Shown here in pieces: positions 44,896 to 53,433 of a stretch of 64,000 nt of DNA. Location: contig CAVXLL010000016.1 of assembly GCA_963762575.1 (NCBI GenBank), forward strand, positions 124,001-188,000, given 5' to 3'. Below the pieces are notes generated by a model that was not told where the DNA came from, did not search any database, and worked only from the letters and a program-made list of their open reading frames with translations. Positions within the stretch are counted from its first letter, which is position 1. Each line of letters starts with the position of its first letter. The DNA is from AP-15 sp963762575 (GTDB lineage: Bacteria; Pseudomonadota; Alphaproteobacteria; ATCC43930; CGMCC-115725). The position numbers and the translations under genes are program-made.

Positions 44896-45852
44896 ATGGT
44901 GGTCTGCATCGCCGAGAAGGAACTGGCGCTCATCCGATCAGGCTGGTGGGCAGCGCTTCTGCAATTGGTCTTCGCGATCGTGCTGCCCGGCGCGCAGGCG
45001 CAATCGACGTCCGCTGATGCGGGCACGCAAGGCACGCTTTCGCCTTCCGCGAACGGGAGCTATCTGAGCTCGCGCCTCGCGTCGCCCCAATCGGAAAGTT
45101 CGTGCCCGCCGGACATCGGCCCGATGTACCGGGCCGATGCGATCGTTACCGGGACGGACATGCGCCAGCGCCCGTGGGGCTTTGCCCAAACGCTGCGCGA
45201 GGTTCTCGTCAAGTCGTCGGGCGACCCGCGGCTGAAAGACGACCCGCGCATCGCGCAACTCGCTGCGCAGGCGGATCGTTTCGTCGCTTGCTTCGACTAT
45301 GTCGACCTGATGGCCGCGGTCCCGCTGCATGACGACCAGGGAACCTCCGACCGGCCGCACAAGCTCACCGTCACTTTCATTCCCGATGAGATCGACGCCT
45401 TATTGGCGCAATTCGGCCACAAGCCGTGGCGCGGCGAGCGCCCGGTCGTCGTGCCGGTCCTGCTCGTCCACGGCAGAAAGCGGCCGCCCTATGTGCTGAG
45501 CACCGAAATCCCGGCGGGCGAGGAGCAGCGGGGCTCGTTTGCCACCGCCGTCGGGGAGTTTGGCATGCAAGTGCGCATCCCGAGCGATACGCAGCTTCTC
45601 GGCTGGGGTGCGAGCGCCGGTCGTTTGCCGAGCGATCCGCCGCCATCGAGCGCCGGCGAGGCCATCGTCGCCGGCACGCTCGACTGGAGCGAGACGCTGC
45701 CGGGATGGATCGGGAAATGGCGGATGCGCTGGCAAGGCGCGGATTACACATGGGGCATCAGCGGCGTCAATTATGACGCGGCATTTCGCAACATTGTCCG
45801 CGGCATCATGCTGGTCGCCTCGGGTGCCGGTACCCCCGACCAAGGAAATTGA
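44896..45852 (+). CDS. DUF2066 domain secreted protein
   Basis: A 318-residue protein with an N-terminal signal or anchor (AALLQLVFAIVLPGAQAQ) and a DUF2066 domain: MYRADAIVTGTDMRQRPWGF, AQTLREVLVKSSGDPRLKDD, RPHKLTVTFIPDEIDALLAQ, RGERPVVVPVLLVHGRKRPP. DUF2066 proteins are envelope proteins of unknown role, often near purM/hda in other bacteria. No ribosome binding site is obvious at 44896. The first residues before the hydrophobic segment are uncertain. Confidence 0.78.
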   Translation: MVVCIAEKELALIRSGWWAALLQLVFAIVLPGAQAQSTSADAGTQGTLSPSANGSYLSSRLASPQSESSCPPDIGPMYRADAIVTGTDMRQRPWGFAQTLREVLVKSSGDPRLKDDPRIAQLAAQADRFVACFDYVDLMAAVPLHDDQGTSDRPHKLTVTFIPDEIDALLAQFGHKPWRGERPVVVPVLLVHGRKRPPYVLSTEIPAGEEQRGSFATAVGEFGMQVRIPSDTQLLGWGASAGRLPSDPPPSSAGEAIVAGTLDWSETLPGWIGKWRMRWQGADYTWGISGVNYDAAFRNIVRGIMLVASGAGTPDQGN

Positions 45853-45955
45853 ACAAGCGCAGGGCAGAAATCGTGGGGCGCAAAAGCGTAGCCCATTCCA
45901 CCTCCTGCGGTCGCTGCCGGAGAAGATCCCGTTGGCGGTGCGCCATATCCCCACC

Positions 45956-46175
45956 GAACTTTTCGACGCTGCGGTTCTGGGTCAGTGCGGCGTAGATGTC
46001 GCCGCGTGAGGCGACGCCAATGCTGCGGAAATGGCGCCTCTCCGGGCGAGTATCGTACCATTCCCATCACGCACACAGACATAGGCGGGCTTGTCGTCGT
46101 CTTCCTGCTCGGCGATAGTCAGAGATTGCCGTCCTTGCCGCGCGTCACGTCGTTCGGCCCGCCCGCGCCGGTTGT
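45956..46175 (-). pseudogene. NHL-repeat gene 3' fragment
   Basis: Closely matches the 3' end of the NHL gene at 46752 (for example GACGCTGCGGTTCTGGGTCA, ACATAGGCGGG and GTCGTCTTCCTGCTCGGCGA in both), with indels. Beyond about 46175 the homology jumps to the 5' flank of the full copy, so this is an internally deleted duplicate. Confidence 0.8.
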
Positions 46176-46296
46176 GCCGCCACTTGCGCATGTCGGAAGC
46201 GGGGCTCTATCACGCGCGGAACGCGATTTGATTGTCCGGCGTTCACTACTCCGGTGGCGGCGCTCTGCCGCTCTTGGATGTTTGGCGGAGATAGCG

Positions 46297-46632
46297 ATGC
46301 GAACATCGTTGAAGGTTTTGGCGGTCATCTCGGCCGTCTTGGTGGCGGGCGCGTCGAGGCCGGCAATGGCGACGTACCACTGTGCGGCGGGCTACAAGTA
46401 TTATAACCACGGCTGCCACGCGGTGCGGTCGTCGGGGCATGGAAACTCGGCATCCGCACCGGCGCGGTCACCGGGGTATGGAAACCCGGTAACCGGCGCG
46501 GTCTCTGGAATGGAGGCCGGGGGCGCGAGAGGGAATGCAAGCGCCGGTCCCGTGGGTGCGGTGGTCGGCGGAGCGCTCGGCACCGCCAGCGGTACCGCCA
46601 CCGGCACCTCCAATATGCTTTTGGGGCACTAG
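46297..46632 (+). CDS. Small secreted Cys/Gly-rich protein (paralogue A)
   Basis: A 111-residue secreted protein: signal MRTSLKVLAVISAVLVAGAS...AMA, then the motif YHCAAGYKYYNHGCHAV, then a Gly/Ala/Ser-rich tail with GPVGAVVGGALGTASGTATG. The C-x3-Y-x-Y-x3-C motif and the Gly-zipper tail are shared with paralogue B at 47804. The upstream region (ACGCGCGGAACGCGATTTGA and GGCGGCGCTCTGCCGCTC) is also duplicated. Function unknown; the Gly-zipper suggests membrane association. Confidence 0.65.
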   Translation: MRTSLKVLAVISAVLVAGASRPAMATYHCAAGYKYYNHGCHAVRSSGHGNSASAPARSPGYGNPVTGAVSGMEAGGARGNASAGPVGAVVGGALGTASGTATGTSNMLLGH

Positions 46633-46661
46633 TCTGCGAGGGCTGGGAAGCGCTTAGCAAA

Positions 46662-46753
46662 GTAGGATGGGTTGGGCCGAGCGAAACCCATCATTTCTCC
46701 ACCGTAGCGGTGGGTTTCCCTCGGCTTTACGCCGGGGTTAACCCACCCTCCTC
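46662..46753. repeat. Dispersed palindromic repeat GTAGGATGGGTT...AACCCACCCTCC
   Basis: Outer arms GTAGGATGGGTT and AACCCACCCTCC enclose GGGCCGAGCGAAACCCATC and a CACCGTAGCGGTG stem. It lies between the small secreted gene and the convergent NHL gene, so it may serve as terminator. Confidence 0.6.
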
Positions 46754-47625
46754 AGCCTGTTCGCACGAATTTGTCGACGCTGCGGTTCTGGGTCAGGCCG
46801 GCGTAGATGTCGCGCTTCGAGTCAACGCCGATGCCGTGGACGTGGCGGCTCTCCACGCGGGCGAGCACATTCCCTTGTCCATCGCGGACGCAGACATAGG
46901 CGGGGTTGCTGTCGTCTTCCTGCTCGGCGATGTAGAAATTGCCGTCCTTGCCGCGGGTGATGTCGTTCGGGCCGCCCATGCCGGTCCACTGGCCAAGGAA
47001 GTCGCCCTCAGGTGTGAAGATCTGGATGCGCTTGTTCGAGCGGTCGGCGACGTAGAGCTTGCCGTCGTCGTCGAAGGCGATGCTGTGCGGCAGGTGAAAC
47101 TGGCCCGGGCCTCCGCCCGGCGTGCCCCACGATTTGACGAGCCGGCCGTCGCGCGCGAAGCGGTGCACGCGGGCGTTGCGGTAGCCGTCGGTCACGTAAA
47201 TGTCGCCATTGGGGTGGGCGATCATCTCGGTCGGGTGATTGAACGGCCCCGCCGCGCGCTCCGCCAGCCAGTTCGCAACATTGCCGGTATCCGAATGCTG
47301 CCCGCGCGTGCCGAGCTCCAACAGGGGCTTGCCGTCGAAGCGTGAACGACTTCGCGACCGAGTCGGAGCGATCTGTCGTGTAGACGACGTCGCCGACGAT
47401 TTTCAGGCCGTGCGGGTCGGTGACCTCGCCGCTGCCCCACGCGCCCAGGTATTTCCCCTCGCGGTCGAACACTACGACCGGCGGGTCCTTGCGCTGGAAG
47501 ACGTAGATGCGGTCCTGCGCATCGGCCGCCACCCGGCTGACCAGCCCAAAGGATTGTCCCGCGGGCAATTTGCAGAAATCGGGGATCAGCTCGTAGGTGT
47601 ATTCGCCCCTGCCGACTTGTGCCAT
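46752..47625 (-). pseudogene. NHL-repeat beta-propeller protein, single frameshift
   Basis: ATG 47625 (MAQVGRGEYTYELIPDFCKL, with GGGAGGAAG upstream) encodes NHL blades: VAADAQDRIYVFQRKDPPVV, FDREGKYLGAWGSGEVTDPH, GLKIVGDVVYTTDRSDSVAK, then after one extra base near 47338 ELGTRGQHSDTGNVANW, PTEMIAHPNGDIYVTDGYRN, PHSIAFDDDGKLYVADRSNK and RIQIFTPEGDFLGQWTGMGG. Removing a T restores FTLDGKPLLELG. It resembles peptidylamidoglycolate lyase-like propellers. It is a frameshift mutant or has a sequencing error. Confidence 0.8.
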
Positions 47626-47803
47626 CGCCGTCTTCCTCCCGCAAATGAGAGCGCACGTCCTCCGCCGCTTGCTGCGCAGAATATCGTAGTTTGGCATGTA
47701 AGAAAGGGGTTCCGGTACGCGCGGAACGCGATTCGATGGTTCAGCGTTGACCACTTGATGGCGGCGCTCTGCCGCTCCTTTGCACGGCTTCGAGGAGCTA
47801 ATG

Positions 47804-48160
47804 ATGTCGACGAGGTTCAAGGTTTTAGCGGCGGTCGCCGCCCTGGTGGCGGGCACGTCGAGCGCGGCGATGGCGCAATATGCCTGTGCGCCGGGTTACA
47901 CATATATCAACGGCGTCTGCCAGCCGGTCCAGACGCCGGGGTATGGGAACCCGGTATCCGGCACGGTCTCCGGCGAGGCGGCCGGGGCCGCGAACGGCGC
48001 TGCAGCCGCTGGCCCCGTCGGTGCGGTCGTTGGCGGAGCGCTTGGCGCCGCCGGCGGCGCCGTTACGGGCACCGCCAATGCGCTGACGGGCGCCCCACCG
48101 GCGCCAGCCTGCGCCGCCGGGTACACCTATTACAACGGCGCCTGCTACCCGGCCCGCTAG
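47804..48160 (+). CDS. Small secreted Cys/Gly-rich protein (paralogue B)
   Basis: A 118-residue secreted protein: signal MSTRFKVLAAVAALVAGTSSAAMA, then motif YACAPGYTYINGVCQPV, a Gly/Ala zipper region (GPVGAVVGGALGAAGGAVTG), and a second copy of the motif at the end (ACAAGYTYYNGACYPAR). Paralogue A has only the first motif. ATG 47804 is chosen for spacing to GGAG; ATG 47801 is equally possible. It is divergent from the NHL gene, sharing a ~170-bp intergenic region with it. Confidence 0.7.
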   Translation: MSTRFKVLAAVAALVAGTSSAAMAQYACAPGYTYINGVCQPVQTPGYGNPVSGTVSGEAAGAANGAAAAGPVGAVVGGALGAAGGAVTGTANALTGAPPAPACAAGYTYYNGACYPAR

Positions 48161-48373
48161 CCCGCCCCCCGCTAGCCTGCCAAGGGCGGCCGTGCGGAGC
48201 CGGGCCCCAGCCGGTGGCGCCGGCGCAACCCGGCCGGCGAGCAAGCTGCGGCCCGGCTCGCCGGCCTCGGTGTTCGGCGGCAATTCGCCGTCGGGCCCGA
48301 TGGGCGAGGTCGGCTCGGCTGCCGGAGTAGTGCCAATATCAAAGAAGCTGGCGCCAACGCTTCCGGGAACCGG

Positions 48374-48823
48374 ATGAGCGATCCCTACGGCCTTCAGCGA
48401 TTCGTCGATGCCCAGAACCCGGTTTACGAGAAGGTCTGCTCGGAACTGCGGGACGGCAGAAAGAAGAGCCATTGGATGTGGTATATCTTTCCGCAGATCG
48501 AGGGTTTGGGGTCCAGTCAGCTGGCGCGCAGGTTTTCCCTTTCGTCTCTGGCGGAAGCTGCGGCCTATCTGGAGCATCCGACCCTCGGGCCGCGGCTCGC
48601 CGAATGCACCAGTCTGGTAAATCTCGTCGAGAGGCGCCCGATCGAGCAGATCTTTGGCTATCCCGATGATCTGAAGTTCCGGTCTTCGATGACCCTGTTC
48701 GCTCATGCCACACCGAACAATCGGGTTTTTATCGACGCGCTGCAAAAGTATTTCAGCGGCGAATTCGATCCCGCGACACTCGCGCGACTGCAGGCTCTTC
48801 AGAGCGCGGCGAAACCGCAGTAA
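48374..48823 (+). CDS. DUF1810 family protein
   Basis: A 149-residue DUF1810 protein, calpastatin-like in older annotations. Motifs: LQRFVDAQNPVYEKVCSELR, GRKKSHWMWYIFPQIEGLGS, ARRFSLSSLAEAAAYLEHPT, LGPRLAECTSLVNLV, IFGYPDDLKFRSSMTLFAHA. It belongs to the YbiA-like/macro-related fold set, with a predicted role in nucleotide-derivative metabolism. Its ATG overlaps the stop of an upstream low-complexity frame (48192-48377), which may or may not be translated. Confidence 0.88.
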   Translation: MSDPYGLQRFVDAQNPVYEKVCSELRDGRKKSHWMWYIFPQIEGLGSSQLARRFSLSSLAEAAAYLEHPTLGPRLAECTSLVNLVERRPIEQIFGYPDDLKFRSSMTLFAHATPNNRVFIDALQKYFSGEFDPATLARLQALQSAAKPQ

Positions 48824-48841
48824 ATTGGGTCCCAAACATTG

Positions 48842-49212
48842 AATGACGCGGCATCAACTCCGCATTCAAACGCGTCTGCGAGCCTCCCGACGACGAGGAT
48901 GGCGTGCGCATCCTGGTCGATCGGCTTTGGCCGCGCGGCTTGTCGCGGGAGCGGGCGCAGATCGACCTTTGGCTGAAGGAAATCGCCCCTAGCAATACGC
49001 TGCGCCGCCGGTTTCACGGCAATCCGGCGGGTTGGGAAGACTTTAAGACCGCCTATTATGCCGAACTCCGCGAGCCTGCGGCGCAGTCTGCAATCCATAG
49101 CCTGCTCGAGCGGCTGCGCCGCGAGCCCGTCACCGTCCTCTTCGCCGCCCGCGACGAGAGCCGCAACAACGCGATCGCCTTGAAGGAATGGCTCGACTTG
49201 CGAGCCGGCTGA
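48842..49212 (+). pseudogene. DUF488 family protein, likely one frameshift near the start
   Basis: From ATG 48842, MTRHQLRI then, after a one-base shift near 48868, KRVCEPPDDEDGVRILVDRL, WPRGLSRERAQIDLWLKEIA, RRRFHGNPAGWEDFKTAYYA, VTVLFAARDESRNNAIALKE, WL. DUF488 proteins have a conserved R-L-W-P-R-G loop. The in-frame part alone (from GTG 48904) lacks the first beta strand, so the frameshifted reading is preferred. Confidence 0.7.
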
Positions 49213-49321
49213 ACCGCAAGCGCTCGGCGACCGCTCCGGTCCGCTCGAAAAATTGACAGGACCATTAATGCCGGCGTTAGTGTGGCTCGCCTTGATCGCA
49301 CAAATCCGCTGGGGGAAGATG

Positions 49322-49831
49322 ATGAAGCAGAAGACCGGCGCTACCGTTTGCGCAACCCTCGTTGCCCTCTCGATTATGGCATTCGGCGCCCCGGCCCGGG
49401 CCGACGCCGGTGCCGACATCAGGGCGCTCGAGGCGCGTTTTGTCGCCGCGTTCAAGGCGAAAGACCTCGACGCGATCATGAAGGTGTACGCCCCCGGCCA
49501 GACGCTGTTCGTCTTCGACGTGATCCCGCCACGGCAATATGTCGGCGCCGCAGCCTACCGCAAAGACTGGCAAACCTTCCTCGACAGCTTCGAGGGCCCG
49601 ATCACCGTCGAGCTGACCAACCTCGACGTCGGCGCCGACCGCAATCTCGCCTATAGCCATAGCATCCAGCGCGTCGCCGGCACCGACAAGCAGGGCAAGA
49701 AGCTCGATCTGACGGTGCGGGTGACCGACGTCTATAAAAAAATCCGAGGCCGGTGGCTCATCGTCCACGAGCACGTTTCGGTGCCGGTCGACCTCGATAC
49801 CGACAAGCCCGATCTCAGTTCCAAACCTTAG
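49322..49831 (+). CDS. Secreted SnoaL/DUF4440-type NTF2-like protein
   Basis: A 169-residue secreted NTF2-like protein. ATG 49322 (MKQKTGATVCATLVALSIMA) begins the signal peptide ending APARA, with GGGGGA upstream; ATG 49319 is adjacent. Mature part: DIRALEARFVAAFKAKDLDA, IMKVYAPGQTLFVFDVIPPR, RVTDVYKKIRGRWLIVHEHV. It is like nuclear-transport-factor-2 fold ketosteroid-isomerase relatives. Catalytic or ligand role unknown. Confidence 0.8.
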   Translation: MKQKTGATVCATLVALSIMAFGAPARADAGADIRALEARFVAAFKAKDLDAIMKVYAPGQTLFVFDVIPPRQYVGAAAYRKDWQTFLDSFEGPITVELTNLDVGADRNLAYSHSIQRVAGTDKQGKKLDLTVRVTDVYKKIRGRWLIVHEHVSVPVDLDTDKPDLSSKP

Positions 49832-49870
49832 CTCGACGACTTTCTCGACCGGCTTCATCCCCGCTTCGAT

Positions 49871-49899
49871 TAATATGGACCAGATGCTGGTCCATATTA
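49871..49899. promoter_or_regulatory. Perfect palindromic operator upstream of the antitoxin gene
   Basis: TAATATGGACCAG-ATG-CTGGTCCATATTA: 13-bp perfect arms, 3-bp centre, ending 28 bp before the antitoxin ATG. This fits autoregulation by the antitoxin or toxin-antitoxin complex. A degenerate version (GGACCATCTACGGGTCC) precedes the paralogous gene at 53038. Confidence 0.75.
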
Positions 49900-49927
49900 C
49901 TGTTGGCTGGTCAGGGCGGATCAAGCG

Positions 49928-50185
49928 ATGCGGGTGGCGGTGACCAATGCCAAAGGGCAACTGACGGAACTGATTAGGGCCGCCGAAGCGGGGGAAGAGG
50001 TCATCCTGACCAGGCATGGCCAGGCGGTGGTGCGGTTGGTGCCCGTCGAAGCGGCCATCGCTCCCGAGGCACGCAGAAAGCTCCTCGAGGCGATACATTC
50101 GTCCGGGACTGCCAAGGCGCGACCCGGCGAAAGCGCAGCAAGAAACCAGGACTTCCTGTTTGGACCGGATGGCTTGCCTCGATGA
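49928..50185 (+). CDS. Phd/YefM-type antitoxin (vapB-like)
   Basis: An 85-residue antitoxin: MRVAVTNAKGQLTELIRAAE, AGEEVILTRHGQAVVRLVPV. This is the Phd/YefM DNA-binding fold with a flexible C-terminus (SAARNQDFLFGPDGLPR) for toxin neutralisation. Its stop overlaps the toxin's ATG (ATGA), giving coupled translation. The perfect palindrome upstream is its likely operator. Confidence 0.88.
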   Translation: MRVAVTNAKGQLTELIRAAEAGEEVILTRHGQAVVRLVPVEAAIAPEARRKLLEAIHSSGTAKARPGESAARNQDFLFGPDGLPR

Positions 50186-50564
50186 TTGCCGTCGATACTT
50201 CTGCGCTAATGGCGATCGCTCTCGGAGAAGCGGAAGCGGATGCCTGCATCGGCATTCTCGAACCGAGATCCAGGTTCTAATTTCTGCCGTCACGGTGGCG
50301 GAAGCCCTGATCGTCGCAGCCCGGCGCAACCTCGACGAAGAAGTGACCCGCTTAATCGACGGGCTCGGTTTTGAAGTCGTGTCGGTAACCGCGGCTTCGG
50401 CACGCCGGGTGGCCGCAGCCTATGCGCAATGGGGAAGAGGCGCGCATCCGGCAGGGCTCAACTTCGGCGACTGCTTTTCGTATGAAGTCGCAAAGGAGCA
50501 TTCCTGCCCTTTGCTCTATGTCGGCGACGATTTCTCCAAAACCGACCTGGAGAGCGCTCTTTAG
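50182..50564 (+). pseudogene. PIN-domain toxin (VapC-like), one frameshift
   Basis: ATG 50182 gives MIAVDTSALMAIALGEAEAD, ACIGILE, then a shift near 50262 to TEIQVLISAVTVAEALIVAA, RRNLDEEVTRLIDGLGFEVV, HPAGLNFGDCFSYEVAKEH, LLYVGDDFSKTDLESAL. The four PIN acidic residues are visible (VDTSA, VAEAL, FGDCFSY, GDDF). As sequenced, translation stops at 50280 after about 32 residues, so the toxin is inactive unless the indel is an error. Confidence 0.78.
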
Positions 50565-50664
50565 AGGTAAAGGGGTCGGACGAGAGGGCGGCGATGTTGC
50601 TCTCCTGATGCCGCGCTGTGTGATAGCCTCACTGATCGTGGCTTTCTGAGAGGGGAAACGCGCG

Positions 50665-51852
50665 ATGGAGAAGAGATTTGGCGTGGTGTCCGCGGATGGG
50701 CATTGCCGGCTGATGCACCTCCCCTTCGACCTGTGGACGAAACGTCTGCCGAGAAAATTCCAGGATGATGGGCCGCGGGTCGTGAAGGGGCCGGACGGCA
50801 CCCGCCAGTGGACCGTCGAGGGACACAACTGGAGCGGGGTCGGCTGGGCCGGCATCGGCCGGGGGCCGGTCAACTGTTATACGCGGGCGGGCTTGGCGGA
50901 GGAGCCGGAGCCCGGCGTCTTCCGCGCCGCCAACGCCAAGTATCGCTGCGAGGATATGGACCGCGACGGGGTCGATGCCGAGCTCGTCAATGGTCCCTAT
51001 GAGCAGATATCGGCCATCAAGAACCCGGAATTGCGGGCCGCCTGCGTTCGCGCCGTCAACGACTGGGCGCGGGAATTGTACGAGGAGTCGAACGGCCGGT
51101 TCATCATGCTTCTCCCGTTGCCCTGCCAGACGCCGGAGGAGGCCGTCGCGGAGCTGCTGCGGGTGGCGGAGTTCGGCCTGCCCACAGGGGTCATCTTCGA
51201 CTGGGTCGGCGCGCCCGAACCCGTGTTGCACCAGATGTGGGAGCCGGTCTGGGCGGCAGCCGCGGAGACCGGCTTGCCGATCAACTTGCACGCCAACCCG
51301 CGCGGCGGGTCGCGCCAAATCGGGGTGGGGGTCTCGGGCCTGGAACCGCGCAACCAGTCGCTGATGACGGTTGCCAACTTCCCGATGGGGCTCATGGCCG
51401 AACTGATGAGCGCCGTTGTTTTCTCGGGCATCTGCGATCGCCATCCCGGAGTGCGGTTCGTCCTCGAAGAGGCCGGGGTCGGATGGGTCCCGTTTCTGTT
51501 TTGGCGCTTCGACCGCGAGTACGATTTCGGCGGGCCATCCACACCCGTCTTCAAGCCCGACATCCCGCTTTCCGGCAAGCCGACCGAGTTCGTCAGGCGC
51601 CAGGTCTTCTTCACCTTCGAGGTCGAAGAGGAGGGCGGTTTCCGGCGCGTGCCCGAAATTGGCTTGCGCAACTTCCTGTGGGCCAGCGACTTCCCGGGTC
51701 TCGACAGCCCGTGGCCACATTCCAAGGCGATGGGACACGCTCCGGCGGAGGCGGCTCTCGGCAAAGCGGCGCTCCACCAGCTGGTCTTCGAAAACGCGGT
51801 GAGCCTCTACAAAATCCCGGTCACCCTGCCGCAAGAGCGAGCGCTCGCGTAG
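50665..51852 (+). CDS. Amidohydrolase family protein (ACMSD-like)
   Basis: A 395-residue metal-dependent hydrolase of the amidohydrolase-2/ACMSD family. N-terminal metal site region VVSADGHCRLMHLPFDLW (a DxH motif, Asp-Gly-His); later CEDMDRDGVDAELVNGPYEQ, LPINLHANPRGGSRQ (His), HPGVRFVLEEAGVGWVPFLF and NFLWASDFPGLDSPWPHSKA (Asp). Relatives include decarboxylases and hydrolases of aromatic ring-fission products. ATG 50665 follows GAGAGGGGAAAC. The substrate is unknown. Confidence 0.85.
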   Translation: MEKRFGVVSADGHCRLMHLPFDLWTKRLPRKFQDDGPRVVKGPDGTRQWTVEGHNWSGVGWAGIGRGPVNCYTRAGLAEEPEPGVFRAANAKYRCEDMDRDGVDAELVNGPYEQISAIKNPELRAACVRAVNDWARELYEESNGRFIMLLPLPCQTPEEAVAELLRVAEFGLPTGVIFDWVGAPEPVLHQMWEPVWAAAAETGLPINLHANPRGGSRQIGVGVSGLEPRNQSLMTVANFPMGLMAELMSAVVFSGICDRHPGVRFVLEEAGVGWVPFLFWRFDREYDFGGPSTPVFKPDIPLSGKPTEFVRRQVFFTFEVEEEGGFRRVPEIGLRNFLWASDFPGLDSPWPHSKAMGHAPAEAALGKAALHQLVFENAVSLYKIPVTLPQERALA

Positions 51853-51896
51853 CGGCAACGCGCGGCCAAAGCCCGGCGGCGTTGCGCGCCGCCGTC

Positions 51897-53024
51897 ATGC
51901 GGTACGCCGGCCGGCATCTCGGCTTCCTGGCGGGGCTGCTGATTGCGGCGGTCGCGATAGGCGTTGCCTACCGCTACCTGTTCGACCCGCTCGATGAGCG
52001 GACGATGCCGTTTTACATCCGCAGCTGCATCCATGCGATGGGCCTGACTTTCGCGGGTTGGGCTGTTCATCTGGCCTTCGCGGCGGCCCCGCGATCGCGG
52101 CTTGGCGGCGTGTTGCGACGGTTGCCGCTGAGCGCCGAATTCGTGATCAAGGCGCTCACGATGACGGCGGTCCTGACGGCCGTCGCCATTGGGCTCCAAT
52201 TCGTGCTGTACCCCTTTCCGCTGTCGCAGCGCTGGCTCGCCGATGAGCTGCCGCTGATCGTCGGCATCACTTTTTCCGGGTCGCTGGTTGTTGGCGCGAT
52301 CTTCGAGTTCCGCCGGATGATAGGCGGCCGCGTCCTCGGCAGCTTTTTGCTCGGAACCTACCATCGGCCGAGACGCGAACAGCGGATCGTCATGTTCCTG
52401 GACATCGCCAACTCGACCGCGCTCGCCGAGCAACTCGGCGAGGTGCGCGTGCACGATCTGATCACCCGGTTCTTTTTCGACATCGACCAACCGATTGCCG
52501 ACCAAGACGGGGAAGTCCACGCCTATGTCGGCGACGAGGTTATCGTTACCTGGCCGCTGAGCGAGGATCCTGAGCGCAATGCCCGATCACTGCGCTGCTT
52601 CTTCGCGATCGAAGAAAAGATGGTTGAACTCGCCTCGTCCTACGCCGAGGAATTCGGCGTCGTGCCGCGCTTCCGCGCCGGCCTTCACGCCGGTCCCGTC
52701 GTCGTCAGCGAGTGCGGCGTCGCGAAGCGGCAGATCGCGTATTTCGGCGATACGATGAACGTCGCCGCCCGGCTCTGCGAGCACTGCAAGGCCGCCGGAG
52801 AAACCCTGGTCGCCTCAGCCGACCTGCTGCGCAGCGCTGCGGTCCCGCATTGGCCTGAGCACCGGGCGGCCCGCCAGCCTCACGCTGCGCGGACGACGGA
52901 CGCCGGTCGAGGCGCACGCAGTGCATTGCCACGAGCCCGCCTAAGCGGCGCAGGGATGAGCCGGTCCAAGCATACCGCTTGCATTGGCATGGACCATCTA
53001 CGGGTCCGTTTCAATGCCGGTTAG
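51897..53024 (+). CDS. Membrane-bound class III nucleotide cyclase, probable C-terminal frameshift
   Basis: ATG 51897 (MRYAGRHLGFLAGLLIAAVA) starts a protein with about four membrane helices (HAMGLTFAGWAVHLAFAA; ALTMTAVLTAVAIGLQFVLY; PLIVGITFSGSLVVGAIFEF), then a class III cyclase domain: RIVMFLDIANSTALAEQLGE (first metal Asp), VHAYVGDEVIVTWPL (second), GDTMNVAARLCEHC. After LLRSAAVP near 52850 the frame degenerates; the +1 alternative reads GLSTGRPASLTLRGRRTPVE, AHAVHCHEPA and stops near 52944, which looks genuine. A one-base indel is likely there. Confidence 0.83.
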   Translation: MRYAGRHLGFLAGLLIAAVAIGVAYRYLFDPLDERTMPFYIRSCIHAMGLTFAGWAVHLAFAAAPRSRLGGVLRRLPLSAEFVIKALTMTAVLTAVAIGLQFVLYPFPLSQRWLADELPLIVGITFSGSLVVGAIFEFRRMIGGRVLGSFLLGTYHRPRREQRIVMFLDIANSTALAEQLGEVRVHDLITRFFFDIDQPIADQDGEVHAYVGDEVIVTWPLSEDPERNARSLRCFFAIEEKMVELASSYAEEFGVVPRFRAGLHAGPVVVSECGVAKRQIAYFGDTMNVAARLCEHCKAAGETLVASADLLRSAAVPHWPEHRAARQPHAARTTDAGRGARSALPRARLSGAGMSRSKHTACIGMDHLRVRFNAG

Positions 53025-53037
53025 GAGTGGATGAGGC

Positions 53038-53433
53038 GTGCGGGTTGCAGTGACCAACGCCAAAGGGCAATTGACGGAATTGATCCGACGCGCCGAGGCG
53101 GGGAAAGAGGTCATTCTAACGAGGCGCGGTCGGGGGGTGGTGCGCTTGGTACCCGTCGAGGCGGCCGTCGCTCCCGAGGCGCGCAGAGAGCTCCTCAAAG
53201 CAGTGCGGTCCTCGGGGGCCGCCAAGGCGCGGACCGGAGAGAGCGCAGCGCGCAGCCAGGACTTGCTGTTTGGGCCGGATGGAGAGCAGCCGAGCTTTAG
53301 ATGCCCTATCGCCCAGCGGCGCGCTGGCCCCAGTGCGCCGCCGAGCATCGCACTTTCACGTTCGGTCAGCTCGACCCGCTATTCGGCCGCGACCCGCGTC
53401 GGCTCGTGGCGCCGCGGCTGCGGCGGCTTATGA
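53038..53433 (+). CDS. Orphan Phd/YefM-type antitoxin paralogue with extended C-terminus
   Basis: GTG 53038 gives MRVAVTNAKGQLTELIRRAE, AGKEVILTRRGRGVVRLVPV, closely paralogous to 49928. Homology ends at DLLFGPDG (about 53283); the remaining ~50 residues are unrelated and overlap the 3' end of the convergent amidohydrolase. No PIN toxin follows. A degraded copy of the palindromic operator lies about 45 bp upstream. It is probably a partial duplicate of the vapBC-like locus that lost its toxin. Confidence 0.7.
   Translation: MRVAVTNAKGQLTELIRRAEAGKEVILTRRGRGVVRLVPVEAAVAPEARRELLKAVRSSGAAKARTGESAARSQDLLFGPDGEQPSFRCPIAQRRAGPSAPPSIALSRSVSSTRYSAATRVGSWRRGCGGL

Noticed and set aside
48192..48377. 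61-codon Pro/Gly/Ala-rich frame overlapping the DUF1810 start by ATGA
   Set aside because: Low-complexity composition typical of random high-GC frames; the overlap alone is weak evidence, so it is only mentioned with the DUF1810 gene.
51237..51896. N-terminal extension of the second cyclase frame into the amidohydrolase gene
   Set aside because: Arg/Gly-rich shadow of the amidohydrolase; the membrane helix and homology begin at ATG 51897.
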